The notes under the pieces: generated by a model
The model's database searches: none
What the model was told of the DNA's origin: nothing
What the model saw: only the letters and a program-made list of their open reading frames with translations
Shown: positions 52,701-64,000 of the stretch, piece after piece
Layout: the number at the start of each line of letters is the position of its first letter
How positions within the stretch are numbered: position 1 is the first letter of the stretch
Position numbers and translations under genes: made by a program
Origin: Limanda limanda
Lineage: Eukaryota > Chordata > Actinopteri > Pleuronectiformes > Pleuronectidae
Length of the DNA: 64,000 nt
Assembly: GCF_963576545.1 (NCBI RefSeq)
Contig: NC_083646.1
Span: 22,602,989-22,666,988, forward strand
Reading direction: 5' to 3'

Positions 52701-55700
52701 CACTTTTCCTCAAAAATTAACCCAATTTGTATTTTCCATTGAACAGTGACTGTGTACACAAATATGTAATGTATTCAGTACATATGTGGGTTTACAGCGT
52801 GAGAGGCAGTAACAGTGAGACCTCTGCTATATATACACCAGACACTGGCTTCTCATACAATCTCGACTTCGACAAATTATCTGCTGCTCCTCTCTGCTTT
52901 AACATCACCCATACTTGTCTCTTATGTGACAAATGCACTCACCCAGCGTTATCCCCTTTATTTTCCCTGTCACATTCCAATCTGCTTCCTCCGCCCTCCA
53001 CTCACTGTTTCCATCACCTCACGTAAACTCCTGTATAGGAAAAGTCATCCAGGCCCCAGACAAGAAAAACATGACCCCCAAACAAGGCCTGATGGAATGG
53101 GAACCTGGCAAACCCCAGGAAATGTGTATGTTTGCAGTTTCCACTCAGGGCATTCTCTGACCCTCAGTACACACTCATGACCACAGCACCACACAAGCTG
53201 AGCCGTGGAATGGTGGTGATTTTGCTTTAACAGCACTTTAAGGGACATAGGAACTTGCCATGCACTTTAAATGGGTCACAGTGTCAAATATCAGTTTCCT
53301 GGGTTTAATCTGCCATTGTGGTCTACCTTCCATTTAAAAACCTCTTCCAACCAACCAGCATTACAAATGTGTTTCTGCAGGGAAAACACACTGATGCTAC
53401 TTTCAAACCTTTCACTGGATGCCCTTTATCATTTGAACTATCTCAGTAGAAAGTCTTGTCCACAATGTTCCGTAATGTGCTCAAAGGGCAGCCGTCTGAG
53501 CAGAGAGGCTCTCTGGATTTACCACTTATTAAATAGTGTTTGAATCTTGAACGTATAGTTGTGAATGTGCAGGGATTCAGCGTCGGTGCAGAATTTGTTC
53601 GGTGATGTGATTCCAGTTATTAACTGCTGATTCTGGAGAAATGGAAGAGAGAGTGTGCTTCCAGGACACGAGGTAATAGGAAACACATGAATGTGCAGCA
53701 AACTGTAGAGTAGGCTGTCTATGGTACAAACCTGTGTGTGTCTGTGTGTGTGTGTGTGTGCTCGCGGGCGCGTCCATGCGTTGTGTCTATGCATACTTTA
53801 AAGGCTAATATTCACTCACGTTGGCCCAGACAACTTAGGCAAGAGAAACCAAGAAGAAAGTGTTTGTGTTAGAGCAGAGAGAACTGGCAAGTCTGCAAGC
53901 TGTGGAGCTGAGTGTTCATTTTCCCTTTTTTCCTACCAACTGGGTCTGGAACACAGAGGCACAGACACAGGGGGAGAACTTTGATTTGTACTCCTATCCA
54001 CTTTGGTTTGTTAGCGCTGTAAGCCATGAGCATGAAGCTAAAACAACTTTCCCAGCTAAAGAAGCAAAGTGTGGCTCAACGGGCAGAGCCTCTGTGGAAT
54101 CTGTTGTTCATGTAGCAGGAGGCCCCTGAGGTGCTGCCCAGAACTCTACTTCACCATAAGCCCTCCTTTTCATTCTGCTTTGTCTTACTGCGGCCAAATC
54201 AGGAGTAACCCGAAGGCATCTGTCTGCTTCTGTTCATCCATTTGTTTTTTAGACTTTTTATATCTCAGTTAACCTTCCACATCAATTTATTGCTTGATCA
54301 GATTGCTCATAGTTAGTAGTGTAATTGGTCAATCTCTGGGTCCATTGGCTATTGTCTGATGATGAATTAATCTCTGGGGGCATCGGCCAGTAGTTTAAGG
54401 CGTCCGATGTAGACAGTGGATATTTTTTGCATGTCACACAAGGTGTATGGTGATGTGTCAAAAGAAGGTAGCATCTTAAGCCATTTGCAGACATGTCCTG
54501 CGGAGGCTCTCAGGAGAATTGGATCCGGACTTTCTCTGCAATTAGACTTCAATGTTTATGGCTCCTCTTTTTCACTTGGAGATATTTATGTCTTATTTTT
54601 TTATTCATTTTTGCATCTGTCGTGTGTGAAAAGTGTCATCAACTCGCTTGCATTCAATCCAGCGGGGATCCCCTTCTGTGAGCTCACATCGGATTCTACA
54701 GACTTTCTGCAGACTCTACACTAGGAGTGACAGGTGAAGACAGTCTGCAGCAAGTCTGAGAGCAGCTTTAGCGTTGACTGTTTGGTCCTTGTGTCTCTTA
54801 ATTGTCTTCATTTTATCCATGTTCCTGTCATTTCAATTCACGGTCACTATTTGTTTGTTGCTGCAGCTCAGTGTAGACTGGCAGCTGGGCTCTGCATAAT
54901 GACCAGGTTAAGTACTGCAGCAGATCCTCAGAACCAGAACCTGTCTGTGTTCCACTGTGTCAGCTTTACACCTGATCACCTGAGACACCAGAGCTAAAAA
55001 GGTCCTTTCCTTGTTAAATAAGTGGCCTCTGTGTCAGTGACGTTTCTACTAATCAACCATATTTGTCTTGATTCATATAAGCAGTCAAATACGGCAACAA
55101 GCTGCAGAAAATCCCTGTAACAATGTCCGACCACGTGCACTGACCACTGAGCATTCTCGCCAGTTATCTGTGTCTACCTCCCTGATTGTGTTTACTATAA
55201 ATATACTGTGGAAACAGTGGAGTGTTTATTTGTTGTGCATGAAGCAGCTCAGCACAGACCTGCTCACATTCTTCTAAACATCTCTGGCAACATTTAAAAA
55301 CTCAAGTTCCAGAAAGTTCAGATTTAACATATGGAAAAGTATCTTTATGTTACAATCATTCCAAATCCTAAATGTGTAATCACCCACATCAGATCCTAAA
55401 TGAAGCCCTATTCACCCTCAGTTACACACGCACATCCTTACACAAAGAGGTGTCAGAGAGCAGCTTATTGAACCATCAATTCCTAGTTCAGGGTTTTCCA
55501 TGAGGGATATTTAAGGGCAGCCTGACTTAGTTCATTAAACAAGGTCAGACAAAAGGGGACCTCCCTGCAGGGACAGCGGTCAGACCTCCGACCCCAGTCA
55601 TGACCTCTGACCCTGAATGGTCGGGATATAGAGAGAATCGGTCTTTAATCAGTCAGGCAAACATAGTAAAGCCATGCTGCAAATGCCTGAGCCTGGATTT

Positions 55701-56900
55701 AACATTTGCATGATTTCTTTTTTTTTTTTCTTTTTTTTTTAAACAAGTTGCTCCAGAAAATCAACAGTAACCATGTTCCTCATCCACTGTCTGCGGATTT
55801 TATGCTTCCCATCTGGGGCTTATTAAAATTTCCCTGATAGCGAAAGCTCTTTAATAAATCAGAAATCAGGGAAAGTTGTGCATTTGAGTGCCTGCTTAAA
55901 AAAAGACATGATGAATAATAGAAAATGGTGGTGGTGGGGGGTGGGAGCAGAAGAAAAAAGAAGATGAGTATTGTGGACAGCAGAATTTCACTATGACCTG
56001 TTCTTAAAGTTCATGGTATCTACAGAACTGTTTGATTTAGAGCAGAAACAAGTCATTGCAATGATGCACTGACCTGCAGGTCAGCTTCCAGAGATTTACT
56101 TTATTAAATTCCTGCCCAACTTATACTCCCACTGGGCTGTGTTTTGCAAGAATAAGCCAAACGAGAAGGAAAGACTTGACTTTGTTTCAAAGCTGTTCAA
56201 AGATGTGTGTAGTTGATCTGATGTTATAAAGGACATGACAAGTAAAAAACTGTTTTTAATGCATTTATTGAGTGGATAGAAAAAATGTATCATAATAAAT
56301 CCATACATTTCAACCAAATAATTGTTGTCGATATACTAAAAAGTAGTTTGATGGCACGTAACAGTAACTTAAAGTGTTGTTTGCATGCAAGTGGGCTGAT
56401 CAATGTTCCTTGATTTTGTGGCCTAACGATCAAATATTCAAATGAACAATGAATTCAGGAACATTGGATTCACTCACACATCCCATTCCCATGTAAAAGA
56501 GAAAGTACAGGATTAAAAAATGCAAAGAAAAAGACAGTAGTTAGGGAGAGGAACTGGAAGACTCAAACATGGGTTTTATAATTAGAAGTAGAAAAATCTT
56601 TCCCATATATGTTCACCTGGGACATCCAATTCTGTTAATATAAATGGTAAAATAATCTAAATAAAATCATAACATACAGCATCAGCATGAGGACTAGTAC
56701 TGATGATACTTAAGTAATTGCTTTGTGCTCTTCAAGATTTATTTATCGTACATGAATCTGCATTATTATAAATTCTTGCCAAAATACAAATACATTGGCA
56801 GAAATAAAAGTAGGTGATGAAAATCTAACTTCATGTGGGGGGGGAAATTGAGCAAAAAGTTAGAATAACACTACTTTCAGAAATATATTTAGTAAATAAT
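49740..56900. other. AT-rich non-coding stretch
   Basis: No exon, RNA gene or transposon with definable ends was recognised. There is a short GT tract at 53731-53760 with CGCGGGCGCG after it, and a T-rich run at 55719-55741. The few open frames are below 125 codons and overlap on both strands. Confidence 0.45.
55740..55880. promoter_or_regulatory. Candidate regulatory patch
   Basis: CATCTGGGGCTTATTAAAAT, CCCTGATAGCG and CTTTAATAAATCAG follow a T-rich run, with no repeat signature. Weak evidence, composition only. Confidence 0.15.
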
Positions 56901-57083
56901 TACTTCATTAGTAATTTTTTATTTTTTATTGTTGCTTTTTTCAACACAGAGCAATTTAGGGATTTCACTGTTGAGGGGGAGGGTGCTTCTGTGAAAGGAC
57001 AGCCAGCAGCTGGCCACGCCTGCTAAGTCCTCCCCACAAAACCCACCCACCAGCTCCATCTGCTTTCCAAGTGGAACGCCCTG

Positions 57084-57146
<63 letters not shown>
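57084..57146 (+). repeat. (AC)n microsatellite with two A insertions
   Basis: AC units interrupted by AAAC at about 57109 and 57140. Confidence 0.95.
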
Positions 57147-58210
57147 GAATATTCTGCGCTCTTTGAGTAGATGCGTACATCTGTTACACCAGATCCCTTA
57201 TAAAACAATGAAATGTGTGTTGACTTATCAAGTCTATGACAGTGGATTTAGGAGATGACACTAGTCACTCACACACAGAGGACACTACTACTCTGCTTCA
57301 CTGACATTCAATCTGACAGCTGAGTCCCTTTTAGAGGTTTTATAAAATGACATCAAGTGAAGTAAGTGTTGTCCTGCCTCGAAAAAAGGGTGAAAGAAAT
57401 CATACAAGTTACTGCAAAGCTAACAGAATATACCTTCTATATAGGAAAGAGTACACTGTACAATATAAACCAAATACACTTTAAAACACCAGCACAGATG
57501 AATAATGAGTTGTAGTTGAAACTCCAGTTGAAACTTGGGCCGGATCCTTGACGTCAGACTTTCGTTTGACTTGCAAAACAAAGTCTTAATTATATTCGTG
57601 TCGTAGATTAAAAATAATCTAAAATAAATAATCCCTTTAAAACTCTGCCCTGAACCTGTCACCTTCTTTCTCTCACCAGCCAACAGCCTTAATTAAACTG
57701 TAGCATGATCCCCAAACACATGTGTCCAGTGCCGACCTTCAGACATTTACAAGGGTGTTAATGTTCCCTGCATTTACTGTGAGCGTAGAGACACGTGGAC
57801 ATGGATTGACACAGACACATACTGTATGTCTCAAGTCAGATAGCTACAGGAGCAGCAGATTAACATGGGGCTCATCCAACACTTGAGACTCCCAGCATAT
57901 ACATTACAGGCCTGTTTCCACTGGGAACTGACTTCCCAAGCCTGGGCAAACAACACAGAGAGAGAGAGAGAGAGGGAGAACGAGAGGAAGAGAGAGCAAG
58001 AGAATGTGAAGCAGCAAATAGGAAAGTCAGGGTGGAAAGGGACCTGACAGAGGAATGCATTATTTATCAATCCACAGCTCCCTCCTTCATCCTTTACTCC
58101 TCCTCTTTCTCTGCTCACGCCTCCCCTTGTTCTTCTGTGTTGTACTCTCTCCACCTCCCAGTCCTCGATTCCCTCTTGCGCGACATCCCCAAATTTCCCT
58201 TTCACTCCCC

Positions 58211-58314
58211 TCCTCCTCCTCCTCCTCCTCCTCCTCCTCCTCCTCCTCCTCCTCCTCCTCCTCCTCCTCCTCCTCCTCCTCCTCCTCCTCCTCCTCCTCC
58301 TCCTCCTCCTCCTC
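58211..58314 (+). repeat. (TCC)n trinucleotide tract, ~35 units
   Basis: A pure TCC tract about 520 bp upstream of the candidate distal exon acceptor. The minus strand is (GGA)n, able to form quadruplex or triplex structures. The poly-Pro, poly-Ser and poly-Arg frames over it are artefacts. Confidence 0.98.
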
Positions 58315-58923
58315 ATATTCAACTCACTCTTGGTCATCTTCCACTTTCTTGCAATCCGCTATTCTCCAGTCTATGGAATCAAGCTTCTCTTTGTACTTTT
58401 ACTGAAAACAGCAACACCACAGACAAAAAGAAAGAAATGAGTTACATTTCATGACTGAATCTTCAAGCAATTAAAAATAAAACACATAATATTGTATTTC
58501 TACATCATCTGGTCTTGGCTGCAACTTCTGACAGGAACATGAGAGACCAGTGGCCAAGACAAAGATCAGCCGAGTTTAAAATTTTTAAAAAAGTATAAAA
58601 GTCAGCTGAAATATTTGTCATGAGACGACATCAGTCATGAGACAGACCGTCAGAAATCAGCTGTAAAACCGTCTAATCAGCCAGTGCATCATAAAATCAT
58701 TTTTTTGTCTCACTTACAAAGCAAAACCTTGGAGTTAACTGCTGATTTCCAGCGTGCACTACTTCCTTGTACTTTTTACAATGTCAAATGTTTTAATAAC
58801 ACCCTGGGGTTTTCTCTTTTCTGTGTTTCAGGTTGCCGGTTTAAAAAGACCTGAAGATGCTGAGATTGAGGATCCAGATGAATGAAAGAGCCCCAGTTCT
58901 CTTTATTTATTACCTTCACAATA

Positions 58924-58924
<1 letters not shown>

Positions 58925-58956
<32 letters not shown>
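58925..58956 (+). repeat. Compound (TG)n(AG)n inside the candidate distal exon
   Basis: TG units pass directly into GAGAGA, 40 bp after the TGA at 58883. If transcribed, this is a GU/GA-rich start of the 3'UTR. Confidence 0.9.
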
Positions 58957-60292
58957 AAGAAAGAGACACTGAGAGAGAAAGAAAATTGAGAAGATATGAA
59001 TGCATTATTGCATTATGAACGGTACGTACGATTTCAGTTTATTATTTGCAAATTTTGTTTACTTTTTATAAGGCTCCAATAACTCATATATCATTGTCAC
59101 AGTATAAGCGAAAGGTCTTTACTATTGGTACATATTGTGTTTTGTGTTTGTAACTAGCCTCCTATTTAAGAATGTATATTTGTACGTATGATATACTCAT
59201 CTAGAAACTATACAATGGACAGTTTTAATATTGTTTCATCTCCTCACCATTAAACTGCTCTGCCTGGACACATTACACGACAAACACATATCAGAGACAT
59301 GCATACGAGCAAAAACGCTTCTTGAAAGTAAGATAAATTGGTAGGTTTTCTGTTTTCTAATCTTATCTCTAGTGAGTGGAAAAGCTACAGTTCTAATAAT
59401 AGTGGAGGGCTCTCAGCGGGTGGGACACAACCTCTGGCAGCCATATTGGAGGTCCATGGTTCTTTGGTACCTGAAAGCAGCTGTAAATGTAAACTTGGTT
59501 GAACCAGCAGTCGAGGCATGGGTGAATATGATCTGCTTTTGTCAGATCATCATTGTAGTATCACTCAGATTTAAACGTTTCTGAATCCGATTTGATACTG
59601 GTACTAAAATGTTGTCTCAATCGATCAGAATCGAAGGACACAAGTGAGAACCTGCTTGTAGGAAAAACATTAGTAACACAATTTCCTACGGACCTCCATG
59701 ATGGAACCACAGCTGGCTGATAGGAGTTTTGTGTTGCAAACGAAAAGCCACTCCAACTCCAGGAGATGTTGATGGTGCACACATACCAGGGACTGCACCA
59801 ACCTGTATATGTAAGAATATAGGCTATAGACGCAATACCGTAATGGACAACAGCTGTAAGTGTGTGTGTCTGATAGAGACTTGTGTGTGTGTGTGTGTGT
59901 GAGAGTGTGTGTCCTCGTGAGTGTATTAAACATGGGCAATAGCAAAGCATTGGTGCTTCCATCCATGTAAATGAGCTAATGTACAAAATGTAAAACACCA
60001 AGGCAATAGGCTGTTGTTTGATTTGGCCCACGACAATCCTCCCCCTTCACTTTATGTGATACCATCAAAAGATCTGCAATATTCTATCAGAAACGGATGA
60101 TCTGTGTCAATAACCCCAACCCTGCGTCCAGAGTCACATGTTATATTGAACTGGTGCTTTTCTTTTATGATGAATGATGCAAATGCACAGGTGATTCCTG
60201 TACGGTGGTGTGTATTTGCAGTATGAGTATTTGGGGCGGTGAGTAACTTTGATCAGTCACTCCATCGCCAACATGTGCTCCCATGCAGGGTG

Positions 60293-60310
60293 CCCCCCCC
60301 CCCCCCCCCC
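60293..60310 (+). repeat. Poly-C run (18 C)
   Basis: Eighteen C inside the candidate 3'UTR exon. Confidence 0.9.
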
Positions 60311-60684
60311 ATATGTGTGCCCCTCAACATCCTACATCTTCTCAGTGTTTTTAAACTTTTTATGACGCTACAATGAAGGTATAACCTGGTATCATCTGCA
60401 AAGATGTTTATACTGTTTTCGATCTCTTTCTTTTGCTGTTTTGTGTGAATATATCTGAATATTACAGCTTAGACATATGGTAATAATTGTGAAGTACTAT
60501 CAATTCAATGGCTTCCTCTTTATCAATCAGATTGATATTGACTGAAACACCAATATTGGCCCCACACTGCTGATTAGCCGGTGAGATGAGGCTGCAAATG
60601 GGAGGCAATGGAGCATTGGAAACTGTTGATACTTGTCATGTCACTCCATGGCCTTTTAAATACACACGTGTGTACGCATGCACG

Positions 60685-60715
<31 letters not shown>

Positions 60716-62830
60716 ACTATTATAATATAGATGTCTTGCCTGCTTGGATAAACTACCTTCACCTACATTGTCCTTTTAGCTACAGTACAGTATAACCCTG
60801 CAGATTCTCTACCCCCCCACAAACCCCCCCTCCAGCTGGTATTTGTTTTGCAAGTTGTCACATTTAATGGATAGGTTTCCGATTTGTACTCATCCGTCTC
60901 GATACATCACATAATATCATCCCTCTTCTTCTGTGATTATAGAGATGTTGTCAAAACCTACAAGGCGAGAGCTGTTCAAAAATACATTCCAAAGCAGCCA
61001 GTTGTTACTCACCTGTGTTTAGGTTGAATTGGATTTCATGAGCTGCTGTGATGGAGTGCCCAGGTTGTCATATTAGCTTTGAAAAAGTGATAAGTGGATC
61101 GAGGCTCAAATCTAAGATGTTCTTTGTTTCTTCTCTGCCCTGTGGTGTCCTTAAATAACTTGATTTGATTTGAAATTCTCATGCTACTGCCTATTGGGTT
61201 ACATCTGAGTGGCACACAGTAACTAAATTACTCCATGAAAGAAACATAAATGTCATATTTCCATCATACTTTCCTCATGCTTTTCCAGAGTTTGGGGTGG
61301 AATTAACGGCACCGCACTGGAGAAATGTTACCACCAACTGTTCTTAATCTGGTTGCAGCCCTGGTTGTGCTGATTTTCCAAAAACCATTGCATGGAAAAC
61401 GTTTCTACTGAATATTAAATTTGACTAATCTTTTGAATGCATTTGTCACAGAACAAGGACTGTGGACTGTGTCCTCTATCCTAACTCTTATCCTGAGTAA
61501 CTTATCTTTTAAAGTAGGAAAAGCAAAGATATACAAGTTGAGTTTTAAAGCACATCATCATAAATGTGGGCCAGTCTTGCTTTTTCTGACCACAGAGAGC
61601 AGCGGCTTTGGGGCAAACATTTAAAATTATGGGATAAACTCTCCCCAATAGTGTTTGGAAAATGCACTTTAAAGATAAATTAGCCCTTACATTCCAGCCT
61701 GTATGTCAATTTGAAGCACTTCCGTTGCCCTTATTGATCAAATTAAATATATATACTTTTTCCTGGCCTCTGAAGCCCACTGTATATACAACACATATGA
61801 GTCAACCAGCCCCTCTTACAAATGTTAATATTCTACCCGGTTTTGAACCGCACAGATTGAGGAGAGCTTGTAGAAATGCTGTTCTCGAACTTATCTCGTG
61901 GCTTTCCAGTGTCGTCCCCAGGCTGCGATTGTGCAGCGCAAAAAAAAAAAGCAAGGAGGAGAGGTGGCGGGTAACGGCAGTAAAGTGGCGTGACAAGACA
62001 CACTAAATACCATCCAACTGTACCCAGCCTCGCGTGGCTTTAAGGGATCGCCGACAGTATTAGCAGCTAAATAATTATTTTTGGTGAGCCAACCTCCCCC
62101 CCCACACACACACACTCGCACCTGTCCCCCACAACCACCCCAACAACACTCTCACTTCTGCGGATCTCTGTCAGCCTGCAGTCTCGTGTAAAACTTTGGA
62201 TTCCTGATCGGGCCGAGTTCCCTGAAGGCCCTCGGTCCAACCTTGAATGTTCCTCACGTATTTCATATAAAGTCCAGCGAAGGGAAAGACTGTGTGACAT
62301 TGCACATTTAGCACTGTGAGAAGAGACATTAGAAAATCAATACAAATGTCAAAGGTGGAGATTGAAAAAGCAATGACACACTTTGTATGAAGTGAAACAC
62401 AGATGCTTCCATCATGTTTGTATACAGGGTTGCAAATGTCCTCTTACTGCAATCAAAGAGAAGTCGTATATGGATATACGTATATGACGAATATAAATAT
62501 GAGATATTTTTGGCTTTCTTTATCATGTGGATAGAAGGGGCGTCGGTTGAGAAACATCCAGCCTGCTTCCCTCGCTGTGCTGAACAAAGAATTTATGTTA
62601 CAACAAGGCTTCTCTCACTTTTTATTTTTCTTCTTGTATGCTGCACTGACAAATTCACCATTTTGACATGTGGTTTGGAAAACAGAAGTGTCATCTGTCA
62701 CTTCATCAATTGAAACAATATATTATACAGTAGAATAGCTGTTGCATTTATTTGGTACAACCTGTATGTAATGTTATTATGGAAGATGTAATGTCCTTCT
62801 GTAAATGTTGTTTAATGTTGTTTTACCTGA

Positions 62831-62836
62831 AATAAA
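62831..62836 (+). terminator. Canonical polyadenylation signal AATAAA
   Basis: AATAAA sits in a T/TG-rich setting (GTAAATGTTG upstream, ATTGATTATATGATTC downstream), as at vertebrate 3' ends. It would close the candidate exon beginning at 58832. Confidence 0.5.
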
Positions 62837-62856
62837 ATTGATTATATGATTCAGAT

Positions 62857-64000
62857 GCTTCAGTGGAGCGCTGACTTGCCTCTCTGTTTTCTACAGTATA
62901 TTGCCAGAGGTTGATCTATCTACTATATATATATCTATAAAACTCTACTTCTATTTTAACAATCTCAGCTCATGGTCTTAAGTAGGCGGCACAAATTTCA
63001 CCCCACCTCCAAATCCATCTTATTGGGTTTAATGGCAGAAAACAGGGTTACTGTGGCAGGCACTTGGTTCAAGACTCCTAATGAATCATGGGTATGCTGA
63101 GGGTGTTACATGCAATAAACCAAGCAGAAGTAGTTCAGCAGCCGCCATAATAAGAGATGTTTGAGTTCTCTTAATGATAAGGAAAGGAGTTTCAATGCTT
63201 CCTAAATTGTCTCCTTTAGCATAGGAAACACCGGACCATCCTTTATCAAAGAAAGGGAGAAAATGGCGCCCCACAATTCTTTGCGGCATGAAAATTTAAA
63301 GCGACACAACCTCGTAGTTGGACCTGGACACACCTACGTAAATATACAAAACAGAACAGCTGTTTTATTCTATAAATTTTAAATCATTAAAAATCTTTCC
63401 AACTCTACCTGGAACCATTTGAAAAGACGAGGCTTGCCTTCTCTGCATGTTCCTGCTTCTTTATTTCAGACTTATTTTTGGAAACAGATGTTGGTGTGGA
63501 AAGCTTTCTATTGCAGCATCAAATTGGTTTTAAGTTTGCAAATACATTTTCATGGCATAGTGATAAATTAAGTATAATAGGGATCAGAACTTCTACACTA
63601 CGATTTTGAGAAATTTATATTACTCATATTAAAAATGTACATGACAAAAGTCTGGTCCTACAACATAATACGGCTCAGGGATGGACCTTGGCTCTACTCA
63701 AGGCACAACTTGAGCAGCACTAGAGGAGTGAATACTATCAACTCTGTGAGCATACTTGTGTGGGTTCCACTTACAAGTGGCAAACATTATGTTGTCACGA
63801 ACCAGACAGTTAAAGGAGAAACAAGCAAATGATTACTTTTCAAAAGAAGGGATTTATTTTCCCAATAATATCAAATAACTAAGGAATGAAAAAATAAGCA
63901 AATTAAGTACAGATCCACCGACATCCAGTCAAAACTACTGCAAACAACAAAAGAGATTAACTCAAACAACTGACCTAAAAGATGAGAAAACAGAGGAAAC
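62857..64000. other. Sequence beyond the candidate poly(A) site
   Basis: AT-rich. 63060-63310 has a patch (GCAATAAACCAAGCAGAAG, ATGGCGCCCCACAATTC) that resembles fish interspersed repeats but lacks clear ends. No gene is recognised up to the window edge. Confidence 0.35.

Larger units (their letters stand above)
58832..62855 (+). other. Candidate distal terminal exon (3'UTR, possibly also coding); likely the end of cdk14
   Basis: A long pyrimidine tract (TTTTCTCTTTTCTGTGTTTCAG) ends in AG at 58830-58831. Directly after it there is a phase-0 open frame, VAGLKRPEDAEIEDPDE, stopping with TGA at 58883-58885. The next ~4 kb is typical vertebrate 3'UTR composition and ends with AATAAA at 62831, shortly followed by a TG/T-rich stretch. 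I do not recognise the peptide. I see no other + strand exon between 22.6 and 58.8 kb that could feed this acceptor, so the simplest reading (inference) is that it is the last exon of cdk14, joined to the donor at 22630. Joining from the internal site at 22544 would instead give an alternative acidic C-terminus. It could also be the last exon of an unrecognised gene. Confidence 0.45.

Noticed and set aside
58032..58454. Poly-proline, poly-serine and (minus strand) poly-arginine open frames of 116-168 codons
   Set aside because: They are frames of the TCC microsatellite with no splice context or domain outside the repeat.

Overview
This is a vertebrate nuclear genomic window, most likely from a teleost and probably a percomorph. 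It has split kinase exons with GT-AG borders, very dense CA/GT microsatellites, and interspersed repeats typical of fish: BED/hAT elements, a decayed LINE, and GGCACGGTGG-type and tRNA-like repeats. There is no bacterial, viral or organellar gene organisation, and most open reading frames in the window are chance or microsatellite frames.

The only gene identified with confidence is the 3' end of cdk14 (PFTAIRE kinase 1), on the + strand. Four coding exons (8376-8439, 12816-12864, 17088-17227 and 22479-22594 up to the stop) encode the last 122 residues. They cover the end of the kinase C-lobe and the CDK14-specific tail ending SKH. Exon phases join perfectly. The upstream exons lie before the window.

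The last coding exon is followed, 35 nt after the stop, by a strong splice donor (22630). About 36 kb downstream there is an isolated, well-formed acceptor (58831/58832) followed by a region that ends in AATAAA at 62831. I propose this as a distal terminal 3'UTR exon of cdk14, possibly also coding an alternative acidic C-terminus. A terminal exon of an unrecognised + strand gene remains possible.

Between these lies a 36 kb gene-poor stretch with transposons. They include a 2,405 bp BED/hAT element with 13 bp terminal inverted repeats and perfect 8 bp target-site duplications (43907-46311), whose minus-strand transposase has one intron and one frameshift. There is also an 840 bp relative that keeps only a BED finger (41699-42538, also with perfect 8 bp duplications), a palindromic TTAA MITE (28223-28408) and a ~500 bp MITE (26894-27395). 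Several homeobox/POU-motif-rich patches look like candidate enhancers, but only by composition. The introns of cdk14 contain a decayed LINE with a nested repeat tail (about 2990-4710) and other repeats. GT tracts lie very close to the splice sites of two short exons. I see no tRNA or rRNA gene, CRISPR array or operon.
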